NCBI GenBank assembly: GCA_963719975.1 | Contig: CAVRED010000007.1 | Coordinates: 248,001-312,000 of the forward strand | Reading direction: 5' to 3' | Source: Poindextera sp963719975 | GTDB lineage: Bacteria; Pseudomonadota; Alphaproteobacteria; Caulobacterales; Caulobacteraceae | Length of the DNA: 64,000 nucleotides | Shown: positions 1-10,238 of the stretch, piece after piece | How the letters are laid out: every line of letters starts with the position of its first letter | Numbering within the stretch: position 1 is the stretch's first letter | Position numbers and translations under genes: made by a program | The notes under the pieces: model-generated | The model's input: the letters and a program-made list of their open reading frames with translations, nothing else | Told to the model about the DNA's origin: nothing | Database searches by the model: none

Positions 1-1131
1 TCGGGCCGGCCAGCGCGCTGAACAGGCTAAGGCTGGGATAGAGCCTGGACGGCATGCCGAACTGGGCGAGCAGCTTCGGGTCGATCGGGAAGACGATGCC
101 GACGACTTGCAGCCAGAGCGTCACCGCGCCGCCGATCGTCACGCCGACCGCGCAGCCGATCAGCGCCAGCGCCAGAAGCTCGATCCAGACCATGGCGCCG
201 ATCTGTCCGGGCCGCATGCCGAGCGCGAGCAGCATGCCGAACTCGCGCGTGCGCTCCAGCACGCTCATGAGCAGGGTGTTCAGGATGATGAAGGCCACGA
301 CCAGCACCAGGCTCACGTAGAACAGCATCGAGGTCGCGTACTTGAGGTCGATCGCATCGCGCATGGCCGGCTCCATGTCCTGCCAGTCGCGCACCGAGAC
401 GCCGGTCCGTTCGGCGAGCGTCTTCAGCACGGGCAGGGCGCGGTCGACCGAGCTCAGGGACGGGCCGCCGAGCGCGATGGTGTTGGCGGCGTCCTGCATC
501 TGGAAGGTGTCCTGGGCGCGGGCGAAGGGCATCTCGAGGATGGTGCGGTCGAGGTCCGGGATGCCGGAGTGGTAGATGCCGGCGACCTGAAGCACGTCGG
601 CGGCGACCGAGCCGTCGCGCGCCGAGCCCAGCACCGTCACCTTGTCGCCGACATGCAGGCCGAGGTTCTTGGCCAGGAGGTCGCCCAGGATGGCCGCGTT
701 GGTGTCGCTCGGCGGCGAGGTAGCGGCCGTCCTGGATCGTCGAGGCGATCGACGAGATGCGCGCTTCGCTGGCCGGGTCGACGCCGACCACGATGGCCGC
801 ATAGCTGCGCGGGCCGTTGGCGAGGATGGCGAAGCCGTTGACCCGCGGCGCGGCGACGGTCACGCCCGGGCACGCCCTCGGCCTCGTGCGCCAGCTGTGC
901 GGGCTGGGCGATGGCGTGGTCCAGCGTCGGGTCGTCGGCGAAGCCGGGCGCCTGCAGCTGGGCGTAGCCGTCGAAGATGCGCAGCGTCGTCTCTTTCATC
1001 TGCCCGTAGACCCCGTCCTGGAACGACAGGACGAAGACGAGCAGGCCCGAGACCAGCGCGACGCTGAGCAGGCTGAGCAGCGTGCGCTGCGGCCGCCGCC
1101 AGAGATTGCGCCAGGCGAGCGCGGCCAGCAT
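1..1131 (-). CDS. FtsX-family ABC transporter permease (partial, two frameshifts)
   Basis: Inner-membrane permease of the FtsX/LolC-E/MacB type. The chosen ATG follows the upstream gene by 7 bases and opens MLAALAWRNLWRRPQRT, the usual basic N-terminus before the first membrane helix (LLSLLSVALVSGLLVFVLSF). A periplasmic domain follows, then a second helix (SLVLVVAFIILNTLL) and the FtsX signature LERTREFGMLLALGM. The gene runs off the window start. The reading frame changes near 860 and near 715; each is repaired by removing one base, so sequence error is more likely than decay. With the LolA-like protein upstream it probably belongs to a lipoprotein or envelope-lipid export unit; its ATPase would lie outside the window. 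Confidence 0.82.
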
Positions 1132-1138
1132 CGCGCGC

Positions 1139-1901
1139 TCAGGACCTGGGGTTCTGCAGGTTGGAGAGCGTGAAGAAGTAGCCCGGGACGCTGACTGTCG
1201 AAGCGCCCGTCCTGCGTCTCGATGCGCGTCCATTGGTTGGGCTCGATCGAGCGGGTGCATCGTCATGACCACCGGGTAGGCGCGCCCGGCGAGGAGCCCG
1301 ATCTTGTCGGCGGTCATCGGCCGCGCCGGCTTCATGTCCTGATCGTAGAAGGTCTCCTCGACGAAGACGTTGTCGTCGCGGATCTTCAGCACGACCTTGC
1401 CCCAGACAACGGGCGCGCCAGGCTTGGGATCGGCCTCGATCGTCCAGGTCGTATGCCCGCCGGCCTGGTACGGTCGCAATGACCCGATGGGTGTACTCGG
1501 TCATCAGGTCCTCGGACTTGGCGAGGTCGTTGTAGGAGAAGTCCGAGCCCATCCAGGACTGGCTCATCATGCTGGCCGGCAGCTTGATCACCTGGTTGAG
1601 CTTGGGGTTGTAGACCCAGGTGTCGTTGCCGAGCTTCAGCGTCGCGTTGCCGGCGTCTGCCGGCCGGAGCGGTGAAGCGGACCAGCGCGTCGTCCTCGCC
1701 CCGCGTCCATGCCTTCATGCTCAAGTGCCGCTCCCAGGCGGGGCGGTGGATGGTCATCGAGACCGTCGTTGTCGAACTCTTGGCGCGATAGTTGTCGTAG
1801 GCGTGCTGCAGGATGGCGTCGGCGTTCGGCGCCGCGGCGAAGGCCGCAGGCGCTGCCGCGGCGACCAGCAGGGCGACAGGGACAGCGAGGCCAGGCCGCA
1901 T
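1139..1901 (-). CDS. Outer membrane lipoprotein-sorting protein, LolA-like (frameshifted)
   Basis: Periplasmic protein of the outer-membrane lipoprotein-sorting family. The start at 1901 gives a clear signal peptide (MRPGLAVPVALLVAAAAPA, cleavage near AFA-AAP) and is preceded by AAGGAAAAG. Family-like stretches are WVYNPKLNQVIKLPASMM, SYNDLAKSEDLMTEY and AGGHTTWTIEADPKPGAPV; the end is GYFFTLSNLQNPRS. Four single-base shifts divide it, all equivalent to an inserted base (about 1670, 1485, 1255 and 1195). It is the first gene of an operon with the FtsX-type permease. The 17-bp palindrome in its upstream region and the divergent TetR gene suggest repression by that regulator. Confidence 0.82.
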
Positions 1902-1938
1902 GGGCTTTTCCTTGCGTTTTGCGCGCGGGATGCGTATC

Positions 1939-1955
1939 AGACCGACGGTCGGTCT
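1939..1955. promoter_or_regulatory. Candidate TetR operator palindrome
   Basis: AGACCGAC-G-GTCGGTCT is a perfect 8-1-8 inverted repeat. It lies 38 bases upstream of the LolA-like start and 86 bases upstream of the TetR start, in the only intergenic space the two divergent units share. Size, symmetry and position fit a TetR-dimer operator; binding is inferred. Confidence 0.65.
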
Positions 1956-2040
1956 ACAAGCAGAACCGGTCGCCGGCCAAGGTGGTTTCAGCTGAGTATC
2001 GAGACGCTGCCATTCGGAGCCCTCCCGCGGCAAAGCCCGC

Positions 2041-2754
2041 GTGCTCAAACAGCCGGCCGTGCGCCGCGCGGAGCTGATCGACGGCGCGCAGGCGCTTTTC
2101 CTGTCGAAGGGTTACGAGCGGACGACGATCAACGACGTGATCGATGCGACCGGGCTCTCGAAGGGCGCCTTCTACCACCACTTCCGCGCCAAGGAGGACC
2201 TGCTCGAAGCGATCGCCGAGCGGTTCGCCCAACAGGCGATGGACGCCATCCTGGTGGTGCGGTCGGACACGACCTTGGACGCGCTTCGGCGCCTGAACGC
2301 CCTTCTCGCGCTCTCGCGGGAGTGGAAGGAAGAGCACCTGCCCGAGCTTCGGGCGATGTTCACGACGCTGCTCAAGCCGGACAACGCCCGGCTCTACCAC
2401 CGCATCGTCGACGCCGTCTTCCAGGCGATGGCCCCGAGTCTGACCGAGATCATCGCCGAGGGCGCCGCCGATGGCGTGTTCGACGTCATCGACCCGCGGC
2501 TGGCCGCCGAGGCGTTGCTCTGGCTCGGCGAGGGGCGGCGCGCGCTGTTGGTCCAGACAATGCAGATGGCCGAGCGCGGACAGCTGGAGGCGGGCGCCGA
2601 GGCGCTCTATCGCCGGCTCCGCGCCGAGGAGGCGATGATCGATCGCGTGCTCGGCCTGCCGAGGGGCAGCGTCCAATTGGTCGGCTCTCTGGACTATCTG
2701 AGGACCATCATGGCCGCGTGGGTCGCGGCGCCGGCGCCGGCAGCGCTTCCCTAA
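2041..2754 (+). CDS. TetR/AcrR family transcriptional regulator
   Basis: A 237-residue regulator starting at GTG. The N-terminal helix-turn-helix spans about residues 8-55 with the characteristic TTINDVIDATGLSKGAFYHHF-type pattern; the rest is a variable ligand-binding domain. The gene is intact. It is divergent from the LolA-like/permease operon and shares with it a perfect 17-bp palindrome, so autoregulation and control of that operon are the likely roles. The ligand cannot be deduced. Confidence 0.92.
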   Translation: MLKQPAVRRAELIDGAQALFLSKGYERTTINDVIDATGLSKGAFYHHFRAKEDLLEAIAERFAQQAMDAILVVRSDTTLDALRRLNALLALSREWKEEHLPELRAMFTTLLKPDNARLYHRIVDAVFQAMAPSLTEIIAEGAADGVFDVIDPRLAAEALLWLGEGRRALLVQTMQMAERGQLEAGAEALYRRLRAEEAMIDRVLGLPRGSVQLVGSLDYLRTIMAAWVAAPAPAALP

Positions 2755-2825
2755 GGACACGGCGGCTGGACGAAGGCGGCTTTGGCCCTTATCGGCATGG
2801 CCGAAAGCCACGTCTGGAGCGCTTG

Positions 2826-4985
2826 ATGACCACACGAGCCGACCTCGTCGTCGACCCTGGCCTTGCCGCGTTCGTGGAGTCCGAGCTTCTGCCCGGGCTT
2901 GGCATCGCCGCCGACGCCTTCTGGCGCGGGCTCGCCTCGCTGGTCGCCGAGCTCGGCCCCCGCAACCGCGCGCTGCTCGACCGGCGCGACGCGCTGCAGG
3001 CGGCGATCGACGGCTGGTATCGCGAGCACAGCGACCGGCCGATCGACGTTGCGGCCGAAGAGGCCTTCCTGCGCTCGATCGGCTACCTGACCGCCGAGCC
3101 GCCGGCGTTCTCGGTCTCGACGGAGAACGTGGATCCGGAGTTCAGCCAGATCCCCGGGCCGCAGCTGGTCGTCCCGATCACCAACGCCCGCTATGCCCTG
3201 AACGCGGCCAACGCGCGTTGGGGCAGCCTCTACGACGCCCTCTATGGCACCGACGCCATCGACGAGAGCGGCGGCGCGACGCGCGGCGGCGCCTACAACC
3301 CCGTGCGGGGCGCCAAGGTGATCGCCCGCGCCAAGGCCGCGCTCGACACCGCCGCGCCGATCGCCGGCGCCAGCCACGCGGACGCCACCGGCTATGCGGT
3401 CGTGGGCGGCGCGCTCGCTGTGCGGACGGCCGGGGGCGACCGCGCGCTGGCCGATCCGGCCCAGCTCGTCGGCTACAATGGCGATCCCGCCGCGCCGTCG
3501 GCGGTGCTGCTGCGCGTACACGGCCTGCACGTCGAAATCGTCGTCGATCGCAGCCACAACGTCGGCAAGGACGATCCGGCGGGCGTCGCCGACATCGTGC
3601 TCGAGTCGGCGGTCACCACGATCATCGACTGCGAGGACTCCGTCTCGGCCGTCGACGCCGAGGACAAGACGCTCGTCTATCGGAACTGGCTCGGCCTCAT
3701 GAAGGGCGACCTGAACGCCGACCTGGAGAAGGACGGCCGGCTGATCACGCGCCGCCTTGCGGCCGACCGACGCTATGTGACGCCTGCCGGCGGCGCGCTC
3801 GTGCTGCCCGGCCGTGCGCTGCTGCTGGTCCGCAACGTTGGCCACCACATGCACACCGACGCGGTGAAGACCGGTGGCGGCGAGGCCATCCCCGAGGGCT
3901 TCCTCGATGCGCTGGTGACCGCCACGGCCGCGCTCTACGACCTGCGGGGGATGGGGGCGTTCAAGAACAGCCGCACCGGCTCGATGTATATCGTCAAGCC
4001 GAAGATGCACGGGCCGGACGAGGTCGCCCACGCCGTCGACCTGTTCGGTCGCGTCGAGGCGATCCTCGGCATGCCGGCCAACACGCTGAAGATCGGGATC
4101 ATGGACGAGGAGCGGCGCACCTCGGCCAACCTCGCCGCCTGCATCCATGAGGCGCGCGAGCGCGTCGTCTTCATCAACACCGGCTTCCTCGACCGCACCG
4201 GCGATGAGATCCACACCGCCATGGAAGGCGGGCCGATGATCCGCAAGGCGGAGATGCGCACGACGCCCTGGATCAAGTCCTACGAGCTCAGGAACGTGCA
4301 GATCGGCCTGGCTTCGGGGCTGAAGGGCCGCGCCCAGATCGGCAAGGGCATGTGGGCGGCGCCGGATCGCATGGCCGACATGCTCGAGCAGAAGATCGCC
4401 CATCCGCGCGCCGGCGCGAACACCGCCTGGGTGCCGTCGCCGACAGCGGCGACCCTGCACGCTCTGCACTATCACGAGGTCGACGTCGTCAAGCGCCAGG
4501 ACGAGCTGGCCGGCGGCGCCGTCGAAGGCCTGACCGCGCTCCTGACCCCGCCGCTCGCGACGGGTCGCAACTTCAAGCCTGAGGAGGTGCGCGAGGAGCT
4601 CGACGACAACTGCCAGAGCATCCTGGGCTACGTCGTCCGCTGGATCGACCAGGGCGTCGGCTGTTCCAAAGTGCCGGACATCCACGACGTCGGCCTGATG
4701 GAGGACCGCGCGACGTTGCGCATCTCCTCTCAGTTGCTCGCCAACTGGCTCCGCCACGGCGTGCTGACCGAGGCCGAGGTCGAGGCGAGCCTCCGGCGCA
4801 TGGCCCTGGTGGTCGATCGCCAGAACGGCGACGACCCGCGAGTACACTCCGATGGCCCCGACCTACGACGGCCCCGCCTTCGCCGCGGCCCGCGAGCTGG
4901 TGCTCAAGGGCGCCTCACAGCCCAACGGCTACACCGAGCCGCTGCTGCACAAGTGGCGGCGCGTGGCGAAGGCGGCGAAGGCTAG
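2826..4985 (+). CDS. glcB: Malate synthase G (C-terminal frameshift)
   Basis: Condenses glyoxylate with acetyl-CoA to malate, the second step of the glyoxylate shunt. Its length of about 720 residues matches malate synthase G rather than the shorter A form. Diagnostic stretches are the N-terminal FVESELLPGLGIA, TIIDCEDSVSAVDAEDK, TGSMYIVKPKMHGPDEVA, the long HPRAGANTAWVPSPTAATLH and the catalytic-region RWIDQGVGCSKVPDI. Near 4840 one extra base breaks the frame after RQNGDDP; the next frame continues MAPTYDGPAFAAARELVLKG to LLHKWRRVAKAAKA. The stop is therefore uncertain (4985, or a nearby stop after a second shift). It is convergent with isocitrate lyase, its pathway partner. Confidence 0.95.
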   Translation: MTTRADLVVDPGLAAFVESELLPGLGIAADAFWRGLASLVAELGPRNRALLDRRDALQAAIDGWYREHSDRPIDVAAEEAFLRSIGYLTAEPPAFSVSTENVDPEFSQIPGPQLVVPITNARYALNAANARWGSLYDALYGTDAIDESGGATRGGAYNPVRGAKVIARAKAALDTAAPIAGASHADATGYAVVGGALAVRTAGGDRALADPAQLVGYNGDPAAPSAVLLRVHGLHVEIVVDRSHNVGKDDPAGVADIVLESAVTTIIDCEDSVSAVDAEDKTLVYRNWLGLMKGDLNADLEKDGRLITRRLAADRRYVTPAGGALVLPGRALLLVRNVGHHMHTDAVKTGGGEAIPEGFLDALVTATAALYDLRGMGAFKNSRTGSMYIVKPKMHGPDEVAHAVDLFGRVEAILGMPANTLKIGIMDEERRTSANLAACIHEARERVVFINTGFLDRTGDEIHTAMEGGPMIRKAEMRTTPWIKSYELRNVQIGLASGLKGRAQIGKGMWAAPDRMADMLEQKIAHPRAGANTAWVPSPTAATLHALHYHEVDVVKRQDELAGGAVEGLTALLTPPLATGRNFKPEEVREELDDNCQSILGYVVRWIDQGVGCSKVPDIHDVGLMEDRATLRISSQLLANWLRHGVLTEAEVEASLRRMALVVDRQNGDDPRVHSDGPDLRRPRLRRGPRAGAQGRLTAQRLHRAAAAQVAARGEGGEG

Positions 4986-4997
4986 ATCCTCCACCGA

Positions 4998-5102
4998 GGG
5001 AGGGGGCCGCCTACGCGTGGAGGGGGCGAGCGGTTGCCGTTCAGGCAGACCTGGCCGCCGCAGGCCCGTCACCCCCCCTCCACCCTCCGGGGGCCCCCTC
5101 CC
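4998..5102. repeat. Intergenic foldback of nested inverted repeats
   Basis: GGGAGGGGGCC (4998-5008) is repeated inverted as GGCCCCCTCCC (5092-5102). Inside it GTGGAGGGGG faces CCCCCTCCAC. Together they make an imperfect, very GC-rich long hairpin between the malate synthase end and the isocitrate lyase terminator. It may be a repetitive intergenic palindrome or part of termination. Confidence 0.5.
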
Positions 5103-5123
5103 GCGGGGAGGTCTCGAAGCGAA

Positions 5124-5152
5124 ACGGCCCGGGATCTTGCGCCCCGGGCCGT
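5124..5152 (-). terminator. Candidate terminator of isocitrate lyase
   Basis: ACGGCCCGGG and CCCGGGCCGT form a perfect 10-bp stem with a 9-base loop. Read on the minus strand the stem is followed by TTTCG, 27 bases after the aceA stop. The weak T-tract makes it a moderate candidate; it could serve both convergent genes. Confidence 0.55.
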
Positions 5153-5178
5153 CCCATCCCCTCGCGGCGTAGCCGAAG

Positions 5179-6780
5179 CTACTCGGCGGCGAACTGGTTC
5201 ATCGTGTTGTTGGACCCGCCGGCCTTCAGCGCGGCGTCGCCGGAGAAGTACTCCTTGTGGTCGTCGCCCACGTCGGAGCCGGACATGTTCTGGTGCTTCA
5301 CCGTGGCGATGCCCTGGCGGATCTCCTCGCGCTGGATCTTGGCCACGTAGCCGAGCATGCCCTCGGCGCCGAAGTAGTCGCGGGAGAGGTTGTCGGTCGA
5401 CAGCGCCGCGGTGTGATAGGTCGGCAGCGTGATCAGGTGGTGGAAGATCCCCGCCCGCTTCGAAGCGTCGGCCTGGAAGGTGCGGATCCGCTCGTCCGCC
5501 TCGGCGCCCAGCGGCGGTCTCGTCGTATTGGCCGCTCATCAGGTGCTCTCGGTCGTAGCCGGACACGTCCTTCCCCGCCGTCTTCCAGGCGTCGTAGACC
5601 TGCTGGCGGAAGTTCAGCGTCCAGTTGAACGAGGGCGAGTTGTTGTAGGCGAGCTTGGCGTTCGGGATGACCTCGCCGGATGCGGTCGACCATGCCGGCG
5701 ATCTGCGCGACGTGCGGCTTCTCGGTCTCGATCCACAGCAGGTCGGCGCCGTTCTGCAGGGACGGTGATGCAGTCCAGCACGCAGCGGTCTTCGCCCGTG
5801 CCGGCGCGGAACTGGTAGAGGTTCGAGGCAAGGCGCTTCGGCCGCATCAGCTTGCCGTTGCGGGTGATGACGACGTCGCCGTTGCCGACGGCGCTGGCGT
5901 CGATCTCCTCGCAGTCGAGGAAGCTGTTGTACTGGTCGCCGATGTCGCCCGGCTCGTGGCTGACGGCGATCTGCTGGGTGAGGCCGGCGCCGAGCGAGTC
6001 GGTGCGGGTGACGATGATCCCGTCATCGACGCCGAGCTCGAGGAAGGCGTAGCGGCAGGCCCTGACCTTGGCCAGGAAGACGTCGTGCGGGACGGTGACC
6101 TTGCCGTCCTGGTGGCCGCACTGCTTCTCGTCGGAGACCTGGTTTTCGATCTGCAGCGCACAGGCGCCGGCCTGGATCATCTTCTTGGCGAGCAGGTAGG
6201 TCGCTTCCGCGTTGCCGAAGCCGGCGTCGATGTCGGCGATGATCGGCACGACGTGGGTCTGGAAGTTGTCGATCTGGCCCTGGATCTTCTTCTCCTTGAC
6301 CTCGTCCCCGGCCGCGCGGGCGGCGTCGAGATCGCGGAAGAGCATGCCGAGCTCGCGCGCGTCGGCCTGCTTTAGGAAGGTGTAGATCTCCTCGATCAGC
6401 GCCGGCACCGCGGTCTTCTCGTGCATCGACTGGTCGGGCAGGGGGCCGAACTCGGAGCGCAGCGCCGCGACCATCCAGCCGGAGAGGTAGATGTAGCGGC
6501 CGTGCGTCGAGCCGAAGTGCTTCTTGATCGCGATCAACTGCTGCTGGGCGATGAAGCCGTGCCAGCAGCCGAGGCACTGGGTGTAGTTGGCGGGGTCGGC
6601 GTCATAGGCCGCCATGTCCTTGCGCATGATGGCGGCGGTGTAGCGGGCGATGTCGAGGCCGGTCAGGAAGCGGTTCTGCAGCCGCATGCGCGCCACGGAG
6701 TCGGCGTGAATCCCGTCCCAGGCGCCGTTCTTCGACTTGATCAGCTGGTTCAGCTTGGCGGTGTCTTCCGAGTACGACAT
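5179..6780 (-). CDS. aceA: Isocitrate lyase (three frameshifts)
   Basis: Cleaves isocitrate to succinate and glyoxylate. The start at 6780 opens MSYSEDTAKLNQLIKSKNGAWDGIH. The catalytic loop appears as KQCGH (KKCGH in most family members), and HGFIAQQQLIAIKKHFGSTHG and GGSNNTMNQFAAE (end) support the call. The full length of about 533 residues fits the longer isocitrate lyase class. Three shifts, near 5765, 5685 and 5520, are each repaired by removing one base, as expected for sequence error in an essential catabolic gene. The divergent ScfR-type regulator and the palindrome at 6911-6923 suggest induction by acetate or fatty-acid growth. Confidence 0.95.
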
Positions 6781-6910
6781 CTGGCTCTCTCTGCTCCGTC
6801 GCCGTCCGGGCGCGCGCAAGCGATGGCGCTGGCCAAGCGGCGGCTTGGGCTTTCACTAATCCTCCGCGCCGCTTTGCGCATCGGCCAGCGCGCGCAGAAA
6901 AGGCCGCGTT

Positions 6911-6950
6911 GTGCAAATTGCACCTACCGCCTTTTGTAAATTTGTGACAA
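6911..6950. promoter_or_regulatory. Candidate operator between aceA and its regulator
   Basis: GTGCAA-A-TTGCAC (6911-6923) is a perfect 6-1-6 palindrome. A second element, TTGTAAATTTGTGACAA (6934-6950), carries TTGT/ACAA ends and resembles the first. They are the only AT-rich symmetric sequences in the divergent region. Known RamB sites contain TTTGCAAA-type cores, so these are good candidates for the regulator encoded next door. The second overlaps the regulator's own ribosome-binding site (AAGGAG), which suggests autorepression. Confidence 0.6.
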
Positions 6951-6959
6951 GGAGACAAG

Positions 6960-8427
6960 ATGGCGGTCGGCGGTCAGAAGAAGCTCTTCCTCGGCGCGCG
7001 GCTCAAGCGCCTTCGTCGCGATCTCGGCGTCACCCAGATGCGCATGGCCGAAGATCTCGGCGTTTCAGCCAGCTACCTGAACCTGCTCGAGCGCAACCAG
7101 CGGCCGGTGACCGCCCAGGTGCTGCTGCGCCTGGCCGAGACCTACGACCTCGATCTCCGCTCCTTGTCGAACGACGCCCAGCCGGGTGGCGCGACGGGCC
7201 TGTCCGAGGTCTTCGCCGACCAGATGTTCCGCGACCTGGGCGTTGCGCGCCATGAGCTCTCCGAGGTCGCGGAGAATGCGCCCGGAGTCGCCGAGGCGAT
7301 CACGCGACTCTATCGCGCCTACCTCGACGCACGGCGGTTTCCGGGCGCCGACGGCTTTGACCGCCCGGAGGACATGGGGCCGGGCGCCGGCGCGCTCACG
7401 CCCTCCGACTGGGTGCGCGACTTCATCCAGGGCCAGCGCAACTATTTCGCCGAGCTTGAGGAGGCGGGGGAGGGACTGGCCGAGGCGATCGGCGCCGAAC
7501 CGCAGGACTTTGCGACCGCGGCGCGCGAGCGGCTGAGCGACCGACATCGGATCGAAGTGCGCGTGGCGCCGGTCGACATCTTCCCAGACGCGCTCCGCCG
7601 CTACGACCACCACCGCAAACGCCTCTTCCTGTCCGAAGTGCTCGACGGGCCTGGCCGCGCGTTCGCCCTCGCCTACCAGCTCGCGCTGCTCGAACATGCC
7701 GACCTCATCGACGGCATCGCCACGCGGGCCGAGCCGCCGGACGCGCCGACCCGCGGCCTGCTGCGTGTGTCGATGGCCAACTATCTGGCCGCGGCGGTGC
7801 TCATGCCCTACGCCGCCTTCCACGACACCGCCGAGCGCAGCGCCTACGATCATCGGGCTGATCAGCGCCCGCTTTGCGGTCAGCTTCGAGCAGGCCTGCC
7901 ACCGCCTGACCACCCTGGCGCGGCCGGGCGCGCGCGGCGTGCCCTTCTTCATGCTCAGGGTCAATTCCGCCGGCAACATCTCCAAGCGGTTCGCCAGCGC
8001 CGCCTTCCCCTTCTCCCGTTTCGGCGGAACCTGCCCGCGCTGGAACCTGCATCAGGCGTTCAAGACGCCCGGGCGAATTATCACGCAGGTTGTCGAGACC
8101 CCGGACGGCCAGCGCTACTTCACCCTTTCGCGCACGGTTCGCCGCGCCTCGGCGCCGTACGCCAACGAGGACTCCGACCTCGCCATCGGCCTCGGCTGCG
8201 AGCTCAAGTTCGCGGGCCGGCTGACCTATTCGCGTGGCCTCGACCTCGTCTCGCCGGTGACCGTCGCGATCGGCCCGGCGTGCCGGATCTGCGAGCGGCC
8301 GGCCTGCCCGCAGCGCGCCGCTGAGCCGGTCAACCGTACGTTGACCGTCGACGACTTCTCCAAGTCGGTCTCGCCCTATCCCTTCTCCAGCGGCCCAGCC
8401 GCCCCGGCCCGATCCGACCTCACGTGA
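6960..8427 (+). CDS. XRE-family short-chain fatty acyl regulator (ScfR/RamB-like, one frameshift)
   Basis: About 489 residues. An N-terminal XRE helix-turn-helix (residues 14-70, TQMRMAEDLGVSASYLNLLERNQ) is followed by an IrrE/ImmA-like region and the C-terminal domain of the short-chain fatty acyl regulators, with FPFSRFGGTCPRWNLHQAF and a cysteine group CRICERPACPQRAAEP near the end. One extra base near 7853 (GATCATC instead of GACATC) shifts the frame; both halves match the same family. Characterised relatives (RamB, PrpC-type regulators) control aceA, aceB or propionate genes, and this gene is divergent from aceA. AAGGAG precedes the ATG by 6 bases. Confidence 0.88.
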
Positions 8428-8435
8428 CGAGTGAC

Positions 8436-10059
8436 TCAGGCGGCGCGCCGCCGCCGGCCAAGCGCTCGCATCACAAGGCCTATCGCCGCCGCGACGATGA
8501 GGGAGGCCAGAGCGGCGGCCGCTAGGAGCATGTGGGCGATATGCGGCAGCCCGTTGTCGACGCGAAACACCGGCGCCTGGCGCACGTAGCGGCTCGAATC
8601 CCCTTCGCCCCGATCGAAGAACGTCGTGAGAAGATGGTCGCGCGCGGCGGGCTGGGAATCCCAGAAGCTCTCGACGTGGCCAAGCTCGGCCAGCGTCACC
8701 AGGCGCCCGTGCGAGAGCTTCGGCATCAGGTCGCGGGCCACCCCTTCGACCGGCGTGGTGGCGTCGAGCGTGCCGCCGATCACCAGGGTCTCGACGTCGG
8801 AAGGACTCGTGGTTCTGTAGGCCGTATCGTCCGGCTTGGCTGGCCAGCCATGCGCGAGGCCCCAGAAAAAGGGCGACGGCGCGCCGACGACGGCGCTCGA
8901 GGGCGCGCGCGCCTGATCCGGCGTCAGATCGGAATAGTCGCCCGAGCCCATGGCGAGGAACTCGCCCCAGGTTCCGATGAGGCGCGGCAGAAAAGCGTGG
9001 CTGAGGCCCGAGAGCAGCGCAAGCCCGCTGGCGTCGCCATGGGCGGCCGCCAGCCAGGCGTCGACGGCGGCCGGTCCGTCCAAGGGGATCGGCGCCGTCC
9101 GGGGATCGATTGAACTCGTGCAGCATGAAGAAGGTCACGAACCGTACGCGGTCCGGGTCTATCGGCGCGCCGAGCCAGCTCGCCGGCATGTGGGCAGACA
9201 CCCTTCGGAAGTCCGCCATCGGGTCGCCTGTCCGGGCTCGGCAACCGGCGTCCGCGATGCAGAGCGCGGCGTAACGAGCGAGCTTGGCGTCGGTGAGCGC
9301 TGGATTCCAGACGAAGTGGCCGGGCGGATTGGCGCCGATCATGACCACGCGGCGAAGGCTTTCGGGATAGCGCCACATGTAGATCAGCTCGAGCCGCGTG
9401 CCGTAGCTGCCGCCGAGAAGATCGACCCTGCCATAGCCCAGCGCCCGACGAGCCGCTTCCTGGTCGTCCACTGTCTCGGGCATCGAATAACCCGCGAGGT
9501 CGACCCCTTGGCGTGTCAGGCGTGCGGCGCAAAGGCGCGCACCCTCCGCGTAGCTGGCGAGCGCCGCGGCGCCCATGAGCGCGCCCTGGGCGGCGGCGAT
9601 GTGGTCAGCGACCTCCGGGCAGTCCAGCTTTGCGCCGCCGTCGACGCCGCGATATCCGACCATGACGATGTCGTGCGGCCGGACTAGCGCCGCGATCGGG
9701 AAGTCAACCAGGTTGGGCGCCCCAGGGCCGCCTTGAAAGGTGAAGATGGGCTCGTCCGGCGCCGCGTCCTGGGCGTGGACTCGGATCAGCGGCAAGGCAA
9801 TCAGCCGGCTTCCCGCAGCGCCCCGATGCTCCGGAACGACGAGCTGGCCACAGTCGGCGGCGAAATCCCGACCGTCGGCCATGGATCGATACATGCACGG
9901 ATGGAGGCCGAGCGCGCCGGCTTTCGCGGCCGCCTGAGTGCTGGCTGGCTGGTAGCCCGTAGCGACCTCGTTTGTCCGGCCGCCCGGCATGCACGCCGTC
10001 ATCACAAGCGCGAGCGCGGCGCTCGCCCAAACATGGCCACCGGCCGGCCGGGTCAGCAA
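8436..10059 (-). CDS. Exported alpha/beta hydrolase, peptidase family S33-like (one frameshift)
   Basis: About 540 residues. The N-terminus (start TTG at 10059) has a hydrophobic stretch ending LVMTAC, compatible with a lipoprotein signal. The oxyanion-hole motif is GGPGAPN, the nucleophile elbow GGSYGT, the acid lies in VIGGTLDATTP and the histidine in LAELGHVESFW, all in the expected order for S33 proteases and TAP-like hydrolases. A C-terminal hydrophobic helix (MLLAAAALASLIVAAAIGLV) before GRRRRAA suggests a second anchor. One extra base near 9108 splits the frame between HEFNRS and PLDGPAAVDAW. The substrate is unknown. Confidence 0.82.
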
Positions 10060-10238
10060 CCCGGCAAGTCGCCTGCGACGTTGCCGAAGCGGCGTGTCAT
10101 CCCAGATCTCGCATGTCCTCCCGCCGGCCTTCTTCGCCCCCCGTCAGGGTTAGCCTTCGTGAGATCGATGGACAAATGAAGCCTAGGTAATCTCGCCAGC
10201 GCTCGCCGGGTGTCCGCTCTCAGGCGGCGTCCCAACAA

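Noticed and set aside
2751..4847. 698-codon minus-strand open frame opposite malate synthase
   Set aside because: Antisense shadow of an unmistakable enzyme, with repetitive V/D/R/H composition and no motif.
5179..6780. Isocitrate lyase as a genuine pseudogene
   Set aside because: All parts of the enzyme are conserved, each break is one extra base, and malate synthase and the regulator are retained; sequence error is more likely.
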